NCBI RefSeq assembly: GCF_019603315.1 | Contig: NZ_CP080649.1 | Coordinates: 3,420,176 to 3,484,175 of the forward strand | Direction: 5' to 3' | From: Ruficoccus sp. ZRK36 | GTDB taxonomy: Bacteria; Verrucomicrobiota; Verrucomicrobiia; Opitutales; Cerasicoccaceae | Length of the DNA stretch: 64,000 nt | Shown: in pieces, positions 21,496-31,474 of the stretch | Numbering within the stretch: the stretch's first letter is position 1 | Layout of the letters: each line of letters begins with the position of its first letter | The notes under the pieces: generated by a model | The model's input: only the letters and a program-made list of their open reading frames with translations | The model's database searches: none | Told to the model about the DNA's origin: nothing | Program-made: the position numbers and the translations under genes

Positions 21496-24048
21496 CTAAC
21501 CATTTTTATCGGATTTCTCGGTGGCGGCGAGCGATGCGGACCGCTCAGCCTGCACGCCGATCTCGACCCAGTCCGCCATAATGCGGAGTGCCTCACGCAG
21601 ATGGATGTCGAAGTTTGGCAGGTCGTCTTCCTCTTCATCGACCTCGATCTGCACCGTTTCGGTGTCCCCTTCTTCGCTTTTGGTCACCGTGACGGATTCA
21701 CTCTCCTGCGCATCAGCATCCGGATCAAAAGATTCCTTGGGTGTGTATACGACCTCAGCCGCGGATTCGAGGCTGTCCACCTCGAGCTTCGACTTGGGCT
21801 TAAATTCGGCAGCCGTTGAGGCGGCATCTTCGGCCCCAACGGTATCGGGGCCAGCATCCGGGAGGATTTTGATCTCTTTCTCATCGGAGGCATCGCGCTC
21901 TGCCAGCTCCGCCAGGTAGGCTTCGTGTTCGGCGTTCTGCTCCTCGGTTACACGCAGGAGCACATCCTGCGAGGTGTAGTTGAGCGAGGCCAGCTCGCGG
22001 AGCCCTTCTTCCATTTTATCCTGGAAGATCTCGTCCTGCTTACGCAGGGCGAGGCGCTGGTTCAGGTTCAGCGAGTAGTCGGTCTGCTCACGACGCTTTT
22101 TCACCCAGTCGATATTCTCCTTGAGATAGATAAACTCTTCCAGCTTGTCCTGACGCTCGGCGCTGCGGCTGCGCAGGTCCTCAATCAGCGACTGGCTGAT
22201 CGGCTCACCGGTCGGCTCAAAGTCGACCCCGTAGGCCCAGGTCATCGGGTTGATCGAGTCCCAGGCCATGGCATTGGGCAGGTCGTCCTCCCCGATGGGC
22301 AGGAACATGTTTGCCGAGGGCAGGATAATGTCTGAATTCACACCCTTGATCTGGGTCGAGGTGCCGTCGGGCAGGTAGTACTTTTGGACGGTCACCTTGG
22401 CCGCGCCACGGCGGGGCTTGACAGAGGAGAGGAAGTTCGAGCGGTTCATCTCGAAGATCGCCTGCACGGTACCCTTACCGTGCGTTTCCTCGTCACCGAC
22501 GATGATGGCGCGGTTGTGGTTTTTCAGGGCACCAGCCACGATCTCGGAAGCCGAGGCGCTGAAGCGCGAGACGAGCACGATGAGCGGGCCATCCCAGGCC
22601 ACTCCCTCATCCTCATCTGCACGGCCCATGATCTGCCCCATGGCGTCACGCACCTGCACGACAGGCCCATCCGGGATAAAAAGTCCGGTCAGGCCGATAG
22701 CCTCCGTCAACAGGCCGCCACCATTGCGGCGCAGGTCCAGCACGAGGCCCTTGACGCCCATTTCCTTAAGCTTACCGATCAGCTCCTTCACATCGTGCGT
22801 GGTGCTGGGCTCGTCAGAGGCCGGATCGCCGGAGCCGTAAAAAGCGGGCAGCTCGATCACGCCGATGGGCACCGTGGTATTACCGGCCGGCACATCGAAG
22901 ACCTCCGCGCTGGCAAGGTTGGCGGTGAGCTTGATCTCATCACGCACGAGGTTGACGGTCTTGCGGTCGGAGGGGTCGCCCTTGGCGGGGCGCACAAGCA
23001 GGCGCACCAGAGTGCCTTCCTTGCCACGGATCATTTTGACGATCTTGGTCAGCTTCATCCCGACCACATCGACAAACTCACCGTTTTTGCCCTGGGCGAC
23101 GGCGAGGATCTTGTCCTCGGGGTCAAGCTCACGGCTGCGCTCAGCGGGACCGCCGGGGAGCAGTTCCTTCACGGTACAGTAGCCTTCCTCGTCCGAGAGG
23201 ACGGCGCCGATACCGACCAGCGAGTTACGCATGGCGATCGAAAACTCTTCCAGCGAGGCGGCGGAAAAATACGTCGAGTGCGGATCGTACATGTGCGTCA
23301 GCGCGGTGAGGAAAATCTCCTGCACTTCGCTGGCCTCCAGCTCAGTGACCGACTTCTCCATGCGGTCGTACTGCTTGGAAATCGCGTCACGGGCTTCGCT
23401 AAGCATCTCCGGGGTGATCTCGGGGACCTCCACCTGCTCGGCCACCACTTCCGTCACCTTGTCATCGGCGGACTTCTCGACCTCCTCGCTCACAGCGACC
23501 TCGTCGTTATCAATCTCGCTCAAAATCTGGTCGAGCACCTGGTACTCGATGCGCTTTTCCCAAAGGGCCTCCGCCTCGGCCTCGGTCGTGGGCCATTCGG
23601 TCTTCGAGCGATCCGGCGCAAAGGTATCCTCGCTCTCGAAGCTGAAGTCCTCCTTCAGACGCTCCTGAGCCCAGGCCACGCGCTTGATAACACGGTCCCG
23701 GTAATCCTCAAAAATCACAAATGCCGGGTAGAGTCGCCCGCGGTCCAGAAACAGGTGCAGGCTGGGACCAAAACGCGCCTCGTAGGCATCCACTTCGCTC
23801 TGGAGAAAAAACAAATGCTGCGGATCAAGGTCCTGGATGTACGACTCGATAAAACCGGAGCTGTCCAGCTCAGTCAGGGGCTGGTTCAGGTAGTGCTGGG
23901 TTTCCAGGCACTGGATCAGGTAGCGGGTCTCCTCCCGCATGGTGCCTGTCGTCTCGAATGGCACACTGCTGAGAGGCTCAGCCCGGAGGTTGACCCCGGC
24001 AGCACAGAGCAGAACGAGGGCAAGGGAGAGAGTTCTGGCAAATATCAT
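21496..24048 (-). CDS. prc: Tail-specific protease (Prc/Tsp, S41 family)
   Basis: This 850-residue exported protease has a signal peptide (MIFARTLSLALVLLCAAGVNLRA). The N-terminal Tsp domain (YLNQPLTELDSSGFIESYIQ, DLDPQHLFFLQSEVD) is followed by a PDZ domain (GIGAVLSDEEGYCTVKELLP). The S41 catalytic core has the Ser in VSRFSASASEIVAGAL (near 498) and the Lys in ETHGKGTVQ (near 522), and an RNGGG motif. The C-terminal DUF3340-type region is acidic and extended. The family degrades misfolded or tagged periplasmic proteins and processes lipoproteins. It is longer than the E. coli protein mainly through this acidic tail. It probably has its own promoter. Confidence 0.95.
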   Translation of the reverse strand: MIFARTLSLALVLLCAAGVNLRAEPLSSVPFETTGTMREETRYLIQCLETQHYLNQPLTELDSSGFIESYIQDLDPQHLFFLQSEVDAYEARFGPSLHLFLDRGRLYPAFVIFEDYRDRVIKRVAWAQERLKEDFSFESEDTFAPDRSKTEWPTTEAEAEALWEKRIEYQVLDQILSEIDNDEVAVSEEVEKSADDKVTEVVAEQVEVPEITPEMLSEARDAISKQYDRMEKSVTELEASEVQEIFLTALTHMYDPHSTYFSAASLEEFSIAMRNSLVGIGAVLSDEEGYCTVKELLPGGPAERSRELDPEDKILAVAQGKNGEFVDVVGMKLTKIVKMIRGKEGTLVRLLVRPAKGDPSDRKTVNLVRDEIKLTANLASAEVFDVPAGNTTVPIGVIELPAFYGSGDPASDEPSTTHDVKELIGKLKEMGVKGLVLDLRRNGGGLLTEAIGLTGLFIPDGPVVQVRDAMGQIMGRADEDEGVAWDGPLIVLVSRFSASASEIVAGALKNHNRAIIVGDEETHGKGTVQAIFEMNRSNFLSSVKPRRGAAKVTVQKYYLPDGTSTQIKGVNSDIILPSANMFLPIGEDDLPNAMAWDSINPMTWAYGVDFEPTGEPISQSLIEDLRSRSAERQDKLEEFIYLKENIDWVKKRREQTDYSLNLNQRLALRKQDEIFQDKMEEGLRELASLNYTSQDVLLRVTEEQNAEHEAYLAELAERDASDEKEIKILPDAGPDTVGAEDAASTAAEFKPKSKLEVDSLESAAEVVYTPKESFDPDADAQESESVTVTKSEEGDTETVQIEVDEEEDDLPNFDIHLREALRIMADWVEIGVQAERSASLAATEKSDKNG

Positions 24049-24121
24049 GGTAAAAAGGGAGAGGTTCAGCCGTGGCGCACGGAATTAAAAAGCATATTGG
24101 AGTCCCCGAATTTGTCGAACG

Positions 24122-26845
24122 CTATTTCGATTTCGTACCGGGGCTGCCGAGAAGGTTGAGAAAGTGCTCCCGCACGCGCTGGGTGTGCATTTCAAGGGCA
24201 TGACGAAGCGCTTCAAAATCACCATAGCCCATCCAGCGGGCCAGCGATCGGCGCGCGAGCGACGACTCCGGCAGGCGGGTAACCCCGGTAAAATCAACAC
24301 GTCTTAAATTCAGTTCCATCAGGCGCAAAAAGCTATGGGCATTGAGCAAGTCTTCAGCCACCTGTGCATCCAGACAGCCGATTCGGGCGGCGGTTCGGAG
24401 AATTTTTCGCGTTGAGGTGCCGCGGAGCGCCTTTTCAGAGCGCCCCAGGGTCATTTGCAGCCACTGAGCGGCGAAATCGATGTCCACCCGCCCACCGGGC
24501 CCGGACTTGAAGTCATCGGCCCCTGCCGCACGCTCGATTTTCGCCCGCATCCGGAGAAACTCATACGCCCTCGGCGACTCCCCCTCATAGAGCAGCCGCT
24601 CCCGCTGCGCCTCAAACGCCGCCTGCAAGCCGGGATTTCCGGCCACAGGACGACAACGGCACAGGAGCTGTCGCTCCCAGGACTGCGCGCCGCCCCCGGC
24701 GTGGTAATGCTCAAACGCCTCCGGTGTCACCACCAGCGGACCATCCTGCCCGTGCGGACGCAGCCGCTGGTCGACCTCAAAGATTTTCCCCAGCGGCGTA
24801 CCGTAGCCCAGTAGCTGAGCCAGCGCCCGCGCCTTATCCACGAGCTTGGGCAAACGCTGCCGGTGTCCCCATACCATGAGGTCCAGATCCGAGCCCGGTG
24901 TCAGGCCGCGCCCCCCCAACTTACCCGCCGCGATCACCGCGAGTTCGCCTTGCGGATCAACCTCGGCCAAACAGGTTTCCACCACGGCCTCGGCCAAATC
25001 CGTTAACGAGCGGACGGTTAACCCCGTCTCCACGCCATAGAGCAGCTCACCCATCGTCAGGCGCACCTGCTCGGCCTTGACGTATAGCCACAGCAACCTC
25101 GGAAAATCCTCCCCACGCGGCAGCAGATCGATCTCTTGGCGCATTTCCGCGCGGCTTTTACGGCGTCGCGGGGCCTCCACCATTAGCTCCTCCACCATCT
25201 CAGGATGGGCGCAAAAAAGCCGAAAGATGAAACTACTGCGGTCGAAGAGCGTGCAGAGGGTACGCACGCCGCCCGGATCGGCTCCAGTCTGGAAAAACTG
25301 GCGTCGGGAGCTGTAGCGATCAGCAAAGTCCCCCACCCGCTCCAGCGTTCGTAGCGGACGTGCCAGAGTCGGCAAAAGCTCCTCCCAGTGCACGGATACG
25401 TCCAGAAATGCCCGTACCTGATCTCGCGTAACGAGATGCCGCGCCTCCCCCAGTACAAATCCGCGTAAACGCTCAGCGGCATCATGCGCATCCGGGAACC
25501 ACCGCCGCAGGCATTCGCTCACCTCGGGCTCAGGCTCGGCCCCGGCAAAGAAAGCGCACCACCCCTGCAGGAGCGCTTCATCCCGACTGGCTGCAAAGTG
25601 CTGGGAAAAGCACGCCCGCACATAATCCCGATGGCGGGCGAGCTCGGACTCAAACGCCGCGGCATCTGGCATCCCCAGACTTTCGGCCAGTGCCGCGCGC
25701 TGGGCCGGGTCGGCGGGCAAGTGATGGCAGGGACTGTCGCCGCGCATTTGCAGGCGGTTCTCGACCGCCCGCAGGAAACGATACGCCTCGGCCAAATTCT
25801 CCGACTCTGCTGCGTCCATACAGCCATAGCGGGCCAGCCGCTCAAGCGCCTCCAGCGTCGAAACCGTTTGCAGGAAAGGGTTTTGCCCGCCTTCCAGCAG
25901 TTGCAGGGCCTGCACCCGGTACTCGATCTCGCGGATACCGCCGGGCCCGCTTTTGATATCGGCCTCCAGCCGCGTCTCGCCCACGACTTCGTGCTCGATG
26001 CGGGCTTTGAGGGCGGCGACTTCGTCCAGCAGGTTGCCGCTAAAGCTGCGTGGATAGCGAAACGGGTTGAGCTCATCGAGGATTTCGCCCCCCAGCGCAA
26101 AGTCTCCCGCCACGGGGCGGGCCTTCAGCCAGGCCAGACGCTCCCAGAGCTGACCCGTGCTCCAGTAGTAGCCACTGAGCGCCGTAAAGGTCCGCACCAG
26201 CGGACCGGAATCCCCCTCGGGGCGCAGGCGCAGGTCCAGCCGATAGAGCTGACCTGCGGGGGCACTCTGAGTCAGCCGGGCAGACAAATCCCGGAAAAAG
26301 CGCCCGTAAAAGCGCTGACTGTCCCAAGACCCCTCACGCCCATGCCGGAGGCAGGGCCCGTGACCATCGACCACGTAGATCAAATCCAGGTCGGAGCAGA
26401 AGTTCAGCTCCCCACCACCCAGTTTACCCAGTGCCAGGACACACCAACGCACCGGGCGGCCCGTCTCGTCATTCATCGGCTGGCCGTGGCGCTCAACGAG
26501 GGCCGGGTGCAGCCAATTCCCGAGCTTGCGCAGGCAAAACTCCGCGAGGAGCGTCATCTCGCGCAGAGAGGTTTCCACCGGGGCCAGACCACTGATCTCC
26601 CGGGCAGCGACCCTGAGCGAAACCTGCTGGCGAAATCCCTGAAGCGCCCCCAGCACCGCATCCGTGCAGGCCGTCGGCTCCTCCGGGCATAGCGCACGCC
26701 AATGTTTTTCCAAATCCGCCGTATCCCAGTCGCCTCCATGCGCCAGCTCTTCACACAGCCAGTCACGCTCCTGCGGGTAGCGATCCAGACGCTGCGCAAA
26801 ATGCGGGGACCCGGCCCGCAGCCGATCCAGTACCGACGCCACCAT
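24122..26845 (-). CDS. glnE: Bifunctional glutamine synthetase adenylyltransferase/deadenylase GlnE
   Basis: This 907-residue regulator attaches and removes AMP on glutamine synthetase in response to nitrogen status. It has the expected two nucleotidyltransferase domains: the deadenylylase with GGGELNFCSDLDLIYV (around residue 150) and the adenylylase with GGRGLTPGSDLDLMVWG (around 655). Each is followed by helical regions that include GPGGIREIEYRVQALQL and GPGGRVDIDFAAQWLQ. Full length for the family. No glnA or glnB is in the window. It stands alone between prc and the rhomboid gene. Confidence 0.96.
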   Translation of the reverse strand: MVASVLDRLRAGSPHFAQRLDRYPQERDWLCEELAHGGDWDTADLEKHWRALCPEEPTACTDAVLGALQGFRQQVSLRVAAREISGLAPVETSLREMTLLAEFCLRKLGNWLHPALVERHGQPMNDETGRPVRWCVLALGKLGGGELNFCSDLDLIYVVDGHGPCLRHGREGSWDSQRFYGRFFRDLSARLTQSAPAGQLYRLDLRLRPEGDSGPLVRTFTALSGYYWSTGQLWERLAWLKARPVAGDFALGGEILDELNPFRYPRSFSGNLLDEVAALKARIEHEVVGETRLEADIKSGPGGIREIEYRVQALQLLEGGQNPFLQTVSTLEALERLARYGCMDAAESENLAEAYRFLRAVENRLQMRGDSPCHHLPADPAQRAALAESLGMPDAAAFESELARHRDYVRACFSQHFAASRDEALLQGWCAFFAGAEPEPEVSECLRRWFPDAHDAAERLRGFVLGEARHLVTRDQVRAFLDVSVHWEELLPTLARPLRTLERVGDFADRYSSRRQFFQTGADPGGVRTLCTLFDRSSFIFRLFCAHPEMVEELMVEAPRRRKSRAEMRQEIDLLPRGEDFPRLLWLYVKAEQVRLTMGELLYGVETGLTVRSLTDLAEAVVETCLAEVDPQGELAVIAAGKLGGRGLTPGSDLDLMVWGHRQRLPKLVDKARALAQLLGYGTPLGKIFEVDQRLRPHGQDGPLVVTPEAFEHYHAGGGAQSWERQLLCRCRPVAGNPGLQAAFEAQRERLLYEGESPRAYEFLRMRAKIERAAGADDFKSGPGGRVDIDFAAQWLQMTLGRSEKALRGTSTRKILRTAARIGCLDAQVAEDLLNAHSFLRLMELNLRRVDFTGVTRLPESSLARRSLARWMGYGDFEALRHALEMHTQRVREHFLNLLGSPGTKSK

Positions 26846-26951
26846 TTTCCGTAAGCTAGTGCCCTACCTCACCCCACGCAACCCCAAGGTGGGGCGTTGT
26901 TTCGGGGGCCTATCCCCAGCATTATCCGGTGCGGCCTCGCAGGCAACCGGG

Positions 26952-27857
26952 CTATTTGTTCAGGATGTCCTTGGCCTGCTCCAGGATGTCGCGTTCCTCG
27001 GCATTGAGGGCGCCGAAGCCCTCGTGATTGATCTTATCGAGGATGCGGTCCACCTCCTTGCGCAAGGCACTGCGATTGCTGATATTAAGCTTAAAGGGAC
27101 GGGCTGAGCCAGCGGCGGCTTTTTTCCGGCGCATCCAGCTCGGCGGCTCGATTTTCACACTGCGGCGGGGCATCCACGGTGCGCTCACACCGCGCATCAC
27201 AAAGGCGTAGTAGAGGTATCCCACCAGCATACCACCCAGGTGCGCGGACCAGCCCACCGGCCCCATATCCAGCAAGGGCGGAGCGCCAAAGAGCATGGGG
27301 ATCTCATAAAAAAGGAAACCCGCACCGTTAATCGCAAGCGCTCCCCACAGCAGCCACTTGGGCTGGAGGCGCAGCGGCAGGATAAAAAACAGCAGCAGCG
27401 TAATCGTCTCGTCCGGATGCAGCAGGCAGAACAAAGTCAGCAGCCCGAGCGAGGCCGCCGAGGCCCCGATGAGGACGCTTCCCGGCGAGGTCAGGTGAAC
27501 CAGCGTCCAGAGCACTCCACCCGCTACGATCATGACCACACTCAGCTGCGTAAGGCGCTTATGCCCCACCTCGGGCAGCAGCGCGCGCCCCAAAAAGAAA
27601 ATCCCCAAGCCGTTGCCCAGCAGGTGCCAGAAGCCCCCGTGCAGCAACGCGTAGCTGGCCAGCGTCCAGACCTTAAAGGACATCAGGCCACTGGGGCTCA
27701 GGGCCACCCAGCTACTGAGGACGCCGCTCATGCGGAACCACGCCACCAACATCATCTGCAGCACAAAGCCGCCAACCAGTACCCCCAGGAACCAGTACAG
27801 ATACGGGGGATTCTTGCCCATCGGCTCCGCCCGCATATATGGTCGATCGTAAAGCAT
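26952..27857 (-). CDS. Rhomboid-family intramembrane serine protease
   Basis: The ATG at 27857 (MLYDRPYMRAEPMGKNPPYL) gives 301 residues and a typical rhomboid start. An ATG at 27944 would add 29 residues and would lie close to the divergent ferredoxin start. The membrane core has HGGFWHLLGNGLGIFFLGRAL (histidine/asparagine loop), the catalytic Ser133 in IGASAASLG and His206 in GWSAHLGGMLVGY. The usual GASGA is GASAA here. The C-terminal cytoplasmic tail is helical (VDRILDKINHEGFGALNAEE). Substrates are unknown. Confidence 0.88.
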   Translation of the reverse strand: MLYDRPYMRAEPMGKNPPYLYWFLGVLVGGFVLQMMLVAWFRMSGVLSSWVALSPSGLMSFKVWTLASYALLHGGFWHLLGNGLGIFFLGRALLPEVGHKRLTQLSVVMIVAGGVLWTLVHLTSPGSVLIGASAASLGLLTLFCLLHPDETITLLLFFILPLRLQPKWLLWGALAINGAGFLFYEIPMLFGAPPLLDMGPVGWSAHLGGMLVGYLYYAFVMRGVSAPWMPRRSVKIEPPSWMRRKKAAAGSARPFKLNISNRSALRKEVDRILDKINHEGFGALNAEERDILEQAKDILNK

Positions 27858-27986
27858 TTTTCTGTAAAACAGGTCCTTCCGTGCCCGTAAAAAGCGAAAC
27901 AGTGCCCAAAAGCCTTCTTCTGGCAAATATATATTCGAAAACATAACTTGACTACCCGCCCGCCTAGCAAGTATTGCATGCTTCTT

Positions 27987-28223
27987 ATGGCTGATATAGG
28001 AGACAAGTGGCCCGAAAACATCTCTGGGAAATTTTATGTCGATGAACAATGCATCGACTGCGACCTGTGCCGTGAAACGGCGCCGGATTATTTCGCTCGC
28101 AATGACGACGGTGGGTATTCCTACGTCTATAAGCAACCTGAGTCGCAGGACGGTATCGACCAGTGCACGGAAGCCCTCGAAGGCTGCCCGGTCGAAGCTA
28201 TCGGCGACGACGGCGACGACTAA
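27987..28223 (+). CDS. Single-cluster [4Fe-4S] ferredoxin
   Basis: From ATG 27987 (MADIGDKWPENISGKFYVDE) the protein has 78 residues. Cluster ligands are Cys22, Cys25 and Cys28 (CIDCDLC) and Cys67 (GCPVEAIG), with an additional Cys60 that could pair in a disulfide as in other single-cluster ferredoxins. The protein is acidic, ending GDDGDD. It transfers single electrons; the partner is not indicated by neighbours. It is divergent from the rhomboid gene. Confidence 0.93.
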   Translation: MADIGDKWPENISGKFYVDEQCIDCDLCRETAPDYFARNDDGGYSYVYKQPESQDGIDQCTEALEGCPVEAIGDDGDD

Positions 28224-28298
28224 GCCCCCTCCCCGCGCATTTCCCCTTTTCCCTCTCCTGAAACTTAAGTCTGCGGGTATTTAACCGTAGGTGTCCTA

Positions 28299-28457
28299 AT
28301 GCCGCGCTCTCACCGGCCCAGACATCGAGTCGTTAAGACAAACGTAAGACGCGTCGTAAAGTGGCGCGCCAAACGTAACTATGCGCCCTATATCATACTG
28401 GCGCTGCTCTTACTGATGGGCGTATTGGTCGTCCTCTTCTACGACTATCTGCGCTGA
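28299..28457 (+). CDS. Very short basic membrane protein (52 residues)
   Basis: ATG 28299 to TGA 28457 encodes 52 residues. The first 30 are strongly basic (MPRSHRPRHRVVKTNVRRVV, then KWRAKRNYAP). One hydrophobic helix follows (YIILALLLLMGVLVVLFYDY) and the end is LR. The inside-positive charge predicts a cytoplasmic N-terminus. A hairpin with T-run follows 12 bp after the stop. The basic tail and helix and the closely placed terminator argue for a true gene, but there is no Shine-Dalgarno sequence and no recognised family. It lies 75 bp after the ferredoxin gene. Confidence 0.55.
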   Translation: MPRSHRPRHRVVKTNVRRVVKWRAKRNYAPYIILALLLLMGVLVVLFYDYLR

Positions 28458-28469
28458 GGCGGCACCCTG

Positions 28470-28501
28470 GTGGCGAATCCAGTTCGCCACATCACTTTTT
28501 T
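28470..28501 (+). terminator. Intrinsic terminator after the short membrane protein
   Basis: An 8-bp stem (GTGGCGAA at 28470-28477, loop TCCAG, TTCGCCAC at 28483-28490) is followed after five bases by TTTTTT. It fits a plus-strand transcript ending just after 28457. Confidence 0.6.
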
Positions 28502-28519
28502 ACGCCCGATCTTGTCGGA

Positions 28520-29995
28520 TCAGGAGAACCGCTTCCACAGGGAGGGAGCGAACAGCACCAGTACGGCGTAGAGCTCCAGGCGCCCCATGATCATCAGCAG
28601 TGACAGGAACAGCTTGGCGGCCTCGGAAAAGTACGAGTAGTTCTGCGTCGGCCCCACTTCGTTAAAGCCCGGCCCCACATTGAAGAGGCAGGCCAGCATG
28701 GCCGAAAAAGCCCCCTCAAAGCTCAAGCGATGCTGGAAGAGCGACACGATGGGCACTGAGACCACGCACACGATCGTCAAGAGCACGATGTAGTTCATGA
28801 CGTTGTCCTGATCGTCCTTGTCGAGCACCCGGCCGTTCATGGTCAGAGGCCGAACCACCCGCGTGCGAAAGGCGTGCTCGATCTGCCGCCGGGCCATTTT
28901 CAGAGCCACCACCACGCGCACGACCTTGGTCCCGCCCCCGGTCGAGCCGGAGCAACCGCCCACGATCATCGCCGCCAGCAGGAGCGTGTGCACGGCGTTG
29001 GGCCACATCTGGAAGTCCGCCGTCGAGAACCCCGTACTGGTCATCAGCGAGACCGCCTGAAAGGTACTCAGCCGAAACGCCTCCTCAAAATCGCCATAGG
29101 TGCCCTCCGCCAGCAGGATCAGCGTAATAACGATACTGAAAGCGGCCATAATCACCAGATAGGAGATAAACTCGGTGTTCGAGCGAACATAGCGGACGTC
29201 CCCGCGGACCATGCGCAGCATGACGAAGAAGCTCGTCCCGCCCAGAGCCATAAAGAGCACCACCATCCACTCGATCAGGGGGCTGTTAAAGGCCGTCACG
29301 CTGCTGTTGTAAGTCCCAAATCCCCCCGTGGAGACCGTGGCAAACATATGGCAGAGCGCGTCAAACCAGTCCATCCCGCACAGGTGGTAAACCACCGCGC
29401 AGATGGTGGAGAGCCCCAGGTAAACATACATGATCTGCAGCACCCCGTGCTGCACCCGGCCCGACTCGATATCCGTCGAGTGTCCCGAGGATTCATTGGA
29501 GAAAAGGATCTTGGCCCCGGCCCCCAGTGAGGACAGCAGCGCGACGAAGAAAACAACGACCCCGAGACCACCGATCCACTGGCTCAGGCAGCGCCAGAAC
29601 AGCAGGCTGGTCGGGATGCTCTCCAGGTTCCCAAAGACGGAGGCCCCCGTCGTCGTCAGGCCGGAGGCCGTCTCGAAGATCGCGTCAGCCATCGAGGCCT
29701 CCTCCAGGATCAGGTAGTACGGCAGAGCTCCGACCACACTGGCCAGGATCCACCCCACCCCGATCACAGTCAGGGCCTCCTTGCGCAGGAGCTTTTTACC
29801 TGAGTGACGCCCCAGCATCACAAAGACCAGCGTCAGGACACACGCGATGGTTGAGCAGATGAGCCATTCGTCCAGAGTCCCGTCCTCGCGCACCGATTGG
29901 TCAAAGACTTGGCCCATGCCGAGGCAGATGAGAAAGGCGACAGCCAGCGTAGCGACGATGACGCTGAGCAGTTTGCTGATGATACGGTAGTTCAC
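28520..29995 (-). CDS. trkH: Trk-type potassium uptake membrane protein TrkH
   Basis: This 491-residue K+ translocating subunit has four pore-loop repeats with selectivity-filter segments in order: SGLTTTGASV, VSTGGFGTY, MTSTGFSTAD and NVGPGFNEVG. The membrane helices between match the Trk/Ktr family, and GGCSGSTGGGTKVVR is the conserved loop following the third filter. It lies 11 bp downstream of trkA, its cytoplasmic nucleotide-binding partner, so the two form one operon. Confidence 0.97.
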   Translation of the reverse strand: MNYRIISKLLSVIVATLAVAFLICLGMGQVFDQSVREDGTLDEWLICSTIACVLTLVFVMLGRHSGKKLLRKEALTVIGVGWILASVVGALPYYLILEEASMADAIFETASGLTTTGASVFGNLESIPTSLLFWRCLSQWIGGLGVVVFFVALLSSLGAGAKILFSNESSGHSTDIESGRVQHGVLQIMYVYLGLSTICAVVYHLCGMDWFDALCHMFATVSTGGFGTYNSSVTAFNSPLIEWMVVLFMALGGTSFFVMLRMVRGDVRYVRSNTEFISYLVIMAAFSIVITLILLAEGTYGDFEEAFRLSTFQAVSLMTSTGFSTADFQMWPNAVHTLLLAAMIVGGCSGSTGGGTKVVRVVVALKMARRQIEHAFRTRVVRPLTMNGRVLDKDDQDNVMNYIVLLTIVCVVSVPIVSLFQHRLSFEGAFSAMLACLFNVGPGFNEVGPTQNYSYFSEAAKLFLSLLMIMGRLELYAVLVLFAPSLWKRFS

Positions 29996-30006
29996 GGCAG
30001 AAGGAC

Positions 30007-31359
30007 CTATTCGGTCAGCATTTTCAGGAGCGGCTTGAGGCTATCCTCACGGACAATCGCCACCAGTCGGTCCCCCGGCAGGATCACATCATCAGGCCCC
30101 GGCATCTTAGCCTGAAACTTATGCAACAGCACGACAATGATCGCCCCCCGCGGCCAGGAGATATCGCGAATCTTCCGGGAAACGCAGGGGCTGTCCGAGC
30201 TGACGCGCAGCTCGATGATTTTCCCGCCCCGGTCCGGCAGCGTGGCCAGCTCGGTATAGCGGTCGAGCGTGAGGTAGCGCAGCAGCTCCTCCATGGTCGC
30301 CTTACGCGGAGCCACGGCCAGCTCGACCCCGAGGGTCTCCTTCAACTGGTCGAGCACATCCTCGTAGTCAGGCTTGTTGATCACGAGCTGCACATGGCGG
30401 GCGCCGAGCTTGTTGGCCTGCAGGCAGGTCATGATGTTGTCCTCGTCGTCCTTGGTGCAGGCCACAAAGTAGTCCACGCTGCCGATCTGCTCCTCCTCCA
30501 TCAGGCGGAGAGAGGTCGCCGAGCCGTTGATCACCGTGATGTGCGGGAAGCGTTCGGCCAGGGAGCGGCAGAGCTTGGGGTCGCTCTCGATGATGCGCAG
30601 CTTGAAGCGCGGGTTCTTCAGCAGGCGCACCAGCGCAACCGCTGTCTCCGACCCGCCAAACAGCACCACGCGGATATTGTCGGCCAGCTTCTCGGGCTCG
30701 AAGTACGGGCGCACCTTCATGAGCACGTCGGTCAGGCCAAAAAGTGTCAGCAAATCCCCCGTTTCAAGAACGGAGTCGGCATCGGGCACCTGGGTCTTCC
30801 CCTCACGCTGGACCATCCCGATACGCATCCCGGCGGGCAGGTGCAGCTCCTTCAGCGGCTTACCCGTAAAGCGGGACTTGCGGGCGATACGCAGCTGGTG
30901 CACCTCGATCTCGCCACGGGCGAAGTTCTCCACTGCCACACGACCGGGGTGGCGGATGCACTTGGCCAGCTCAACCGCGCTGAGTGCTTCCGGGTTGAGC
31001 AGAAAATCGATCCCGAAGTGCAGTTGGTAGTTAACCAGCGAGTTGTCGCTGTAGGTCTGGTCGTGGATGCGGGCGATGGTCGACATGGCTCCCAGCGCCT
31101 TGGCCAGCGAGCAGGCAATCAGGTTCGTGCGGTCGTCACTGGTCATGGCCAGGAAAAAGTCGCAGTCGCCCGCCCCGGCCTTTTGCAGCATCTGGGCCGA
31201 GGCACCATTGCCCTCGACCACTTTCACGTTCGCGGACTCGTCCACCTCCTGCGCCGTGGTCTCCGAAGTCTCAATCACCGTGACGTTGTGCCCTACGTCG
31301 CTCAGCGTCTGACTGAGAAACCGGCCCACATCGCCTGCCCCTACCACCAATATCTTCAT
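30007..31359 (-). CDS. trkA: Trk potassium transport regulatory protein TrkA
   Basis: This 450-residue cytoplasmic subunit gates TrkH in response to NAD(H) or ATP/ADP. It is the full double-length form: two RCK/TrkA-N Rossmann domains (MKILVVGAGDVGRFLSQTLS at 1-20 and IRVVLFGGSETAVALVRLL near 230), each followed by a TrkA-C domain (HQLRIARKSRFTGKPLKELH; IIELRVSSDSPCVSRKIRDI). It is the first gene of the trkA-trkH operon, divergent from the NUP-family gene with 115 bp between. Confidence 0.97.
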   Translation of the reverse strand: MKILVVGAGDVGRFLSQTLSDVGHNVTVIETSETTAQEVDESANVKVVEGNGASAQMLQKAGAGDCDFFLAMTSDDRTNLIACSLAKALGAMSTIARIHDQTYSDNSLVNYQLHFGIDFLLNPEALSAVELAKCIRHPGRVAVENFARGEIEVHQLRIARKSRFTGKPLKELHLPAGMRIGMVQREGKTQVPDADSVLETGDLLTLFGLTDVLMKVRPYFEPEKLADNIRVVLFGGSETAVALVRLLKNPRFKLRIIESDPKLCRSLAERFPHITVINGSATSLRLMEEEQIGSVDYFVACTKDDEDNIMTCLQANKLGARHVQLVINKPDYEDVLDQLKETLGVELAVAPRKATMEELLRYLTLDRYTELATLPDRGGKIIELRVSSDSPCVSRKIRDISWPRGAIIVVLLHKFQAKMPGPDDVILPGDRLVAIVREDSLKPLLKMLTE

Positions 31360-31474
31360 AAGCCTGCTGTGCTGATACGCCCGGTTTTGCCACAGCCACC
31401 GGAATACGGTCGCTTATGCAGGGGCGTAACCATCATTTGCATATTCGTGCTATCTTCTCGCATCCGGCGGCCCA

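Noticed and set aside
22384-24159. 591-codon plus-strand frame opposite prc
   Set aside because: Compositional shadow of the protease gene; no motif.
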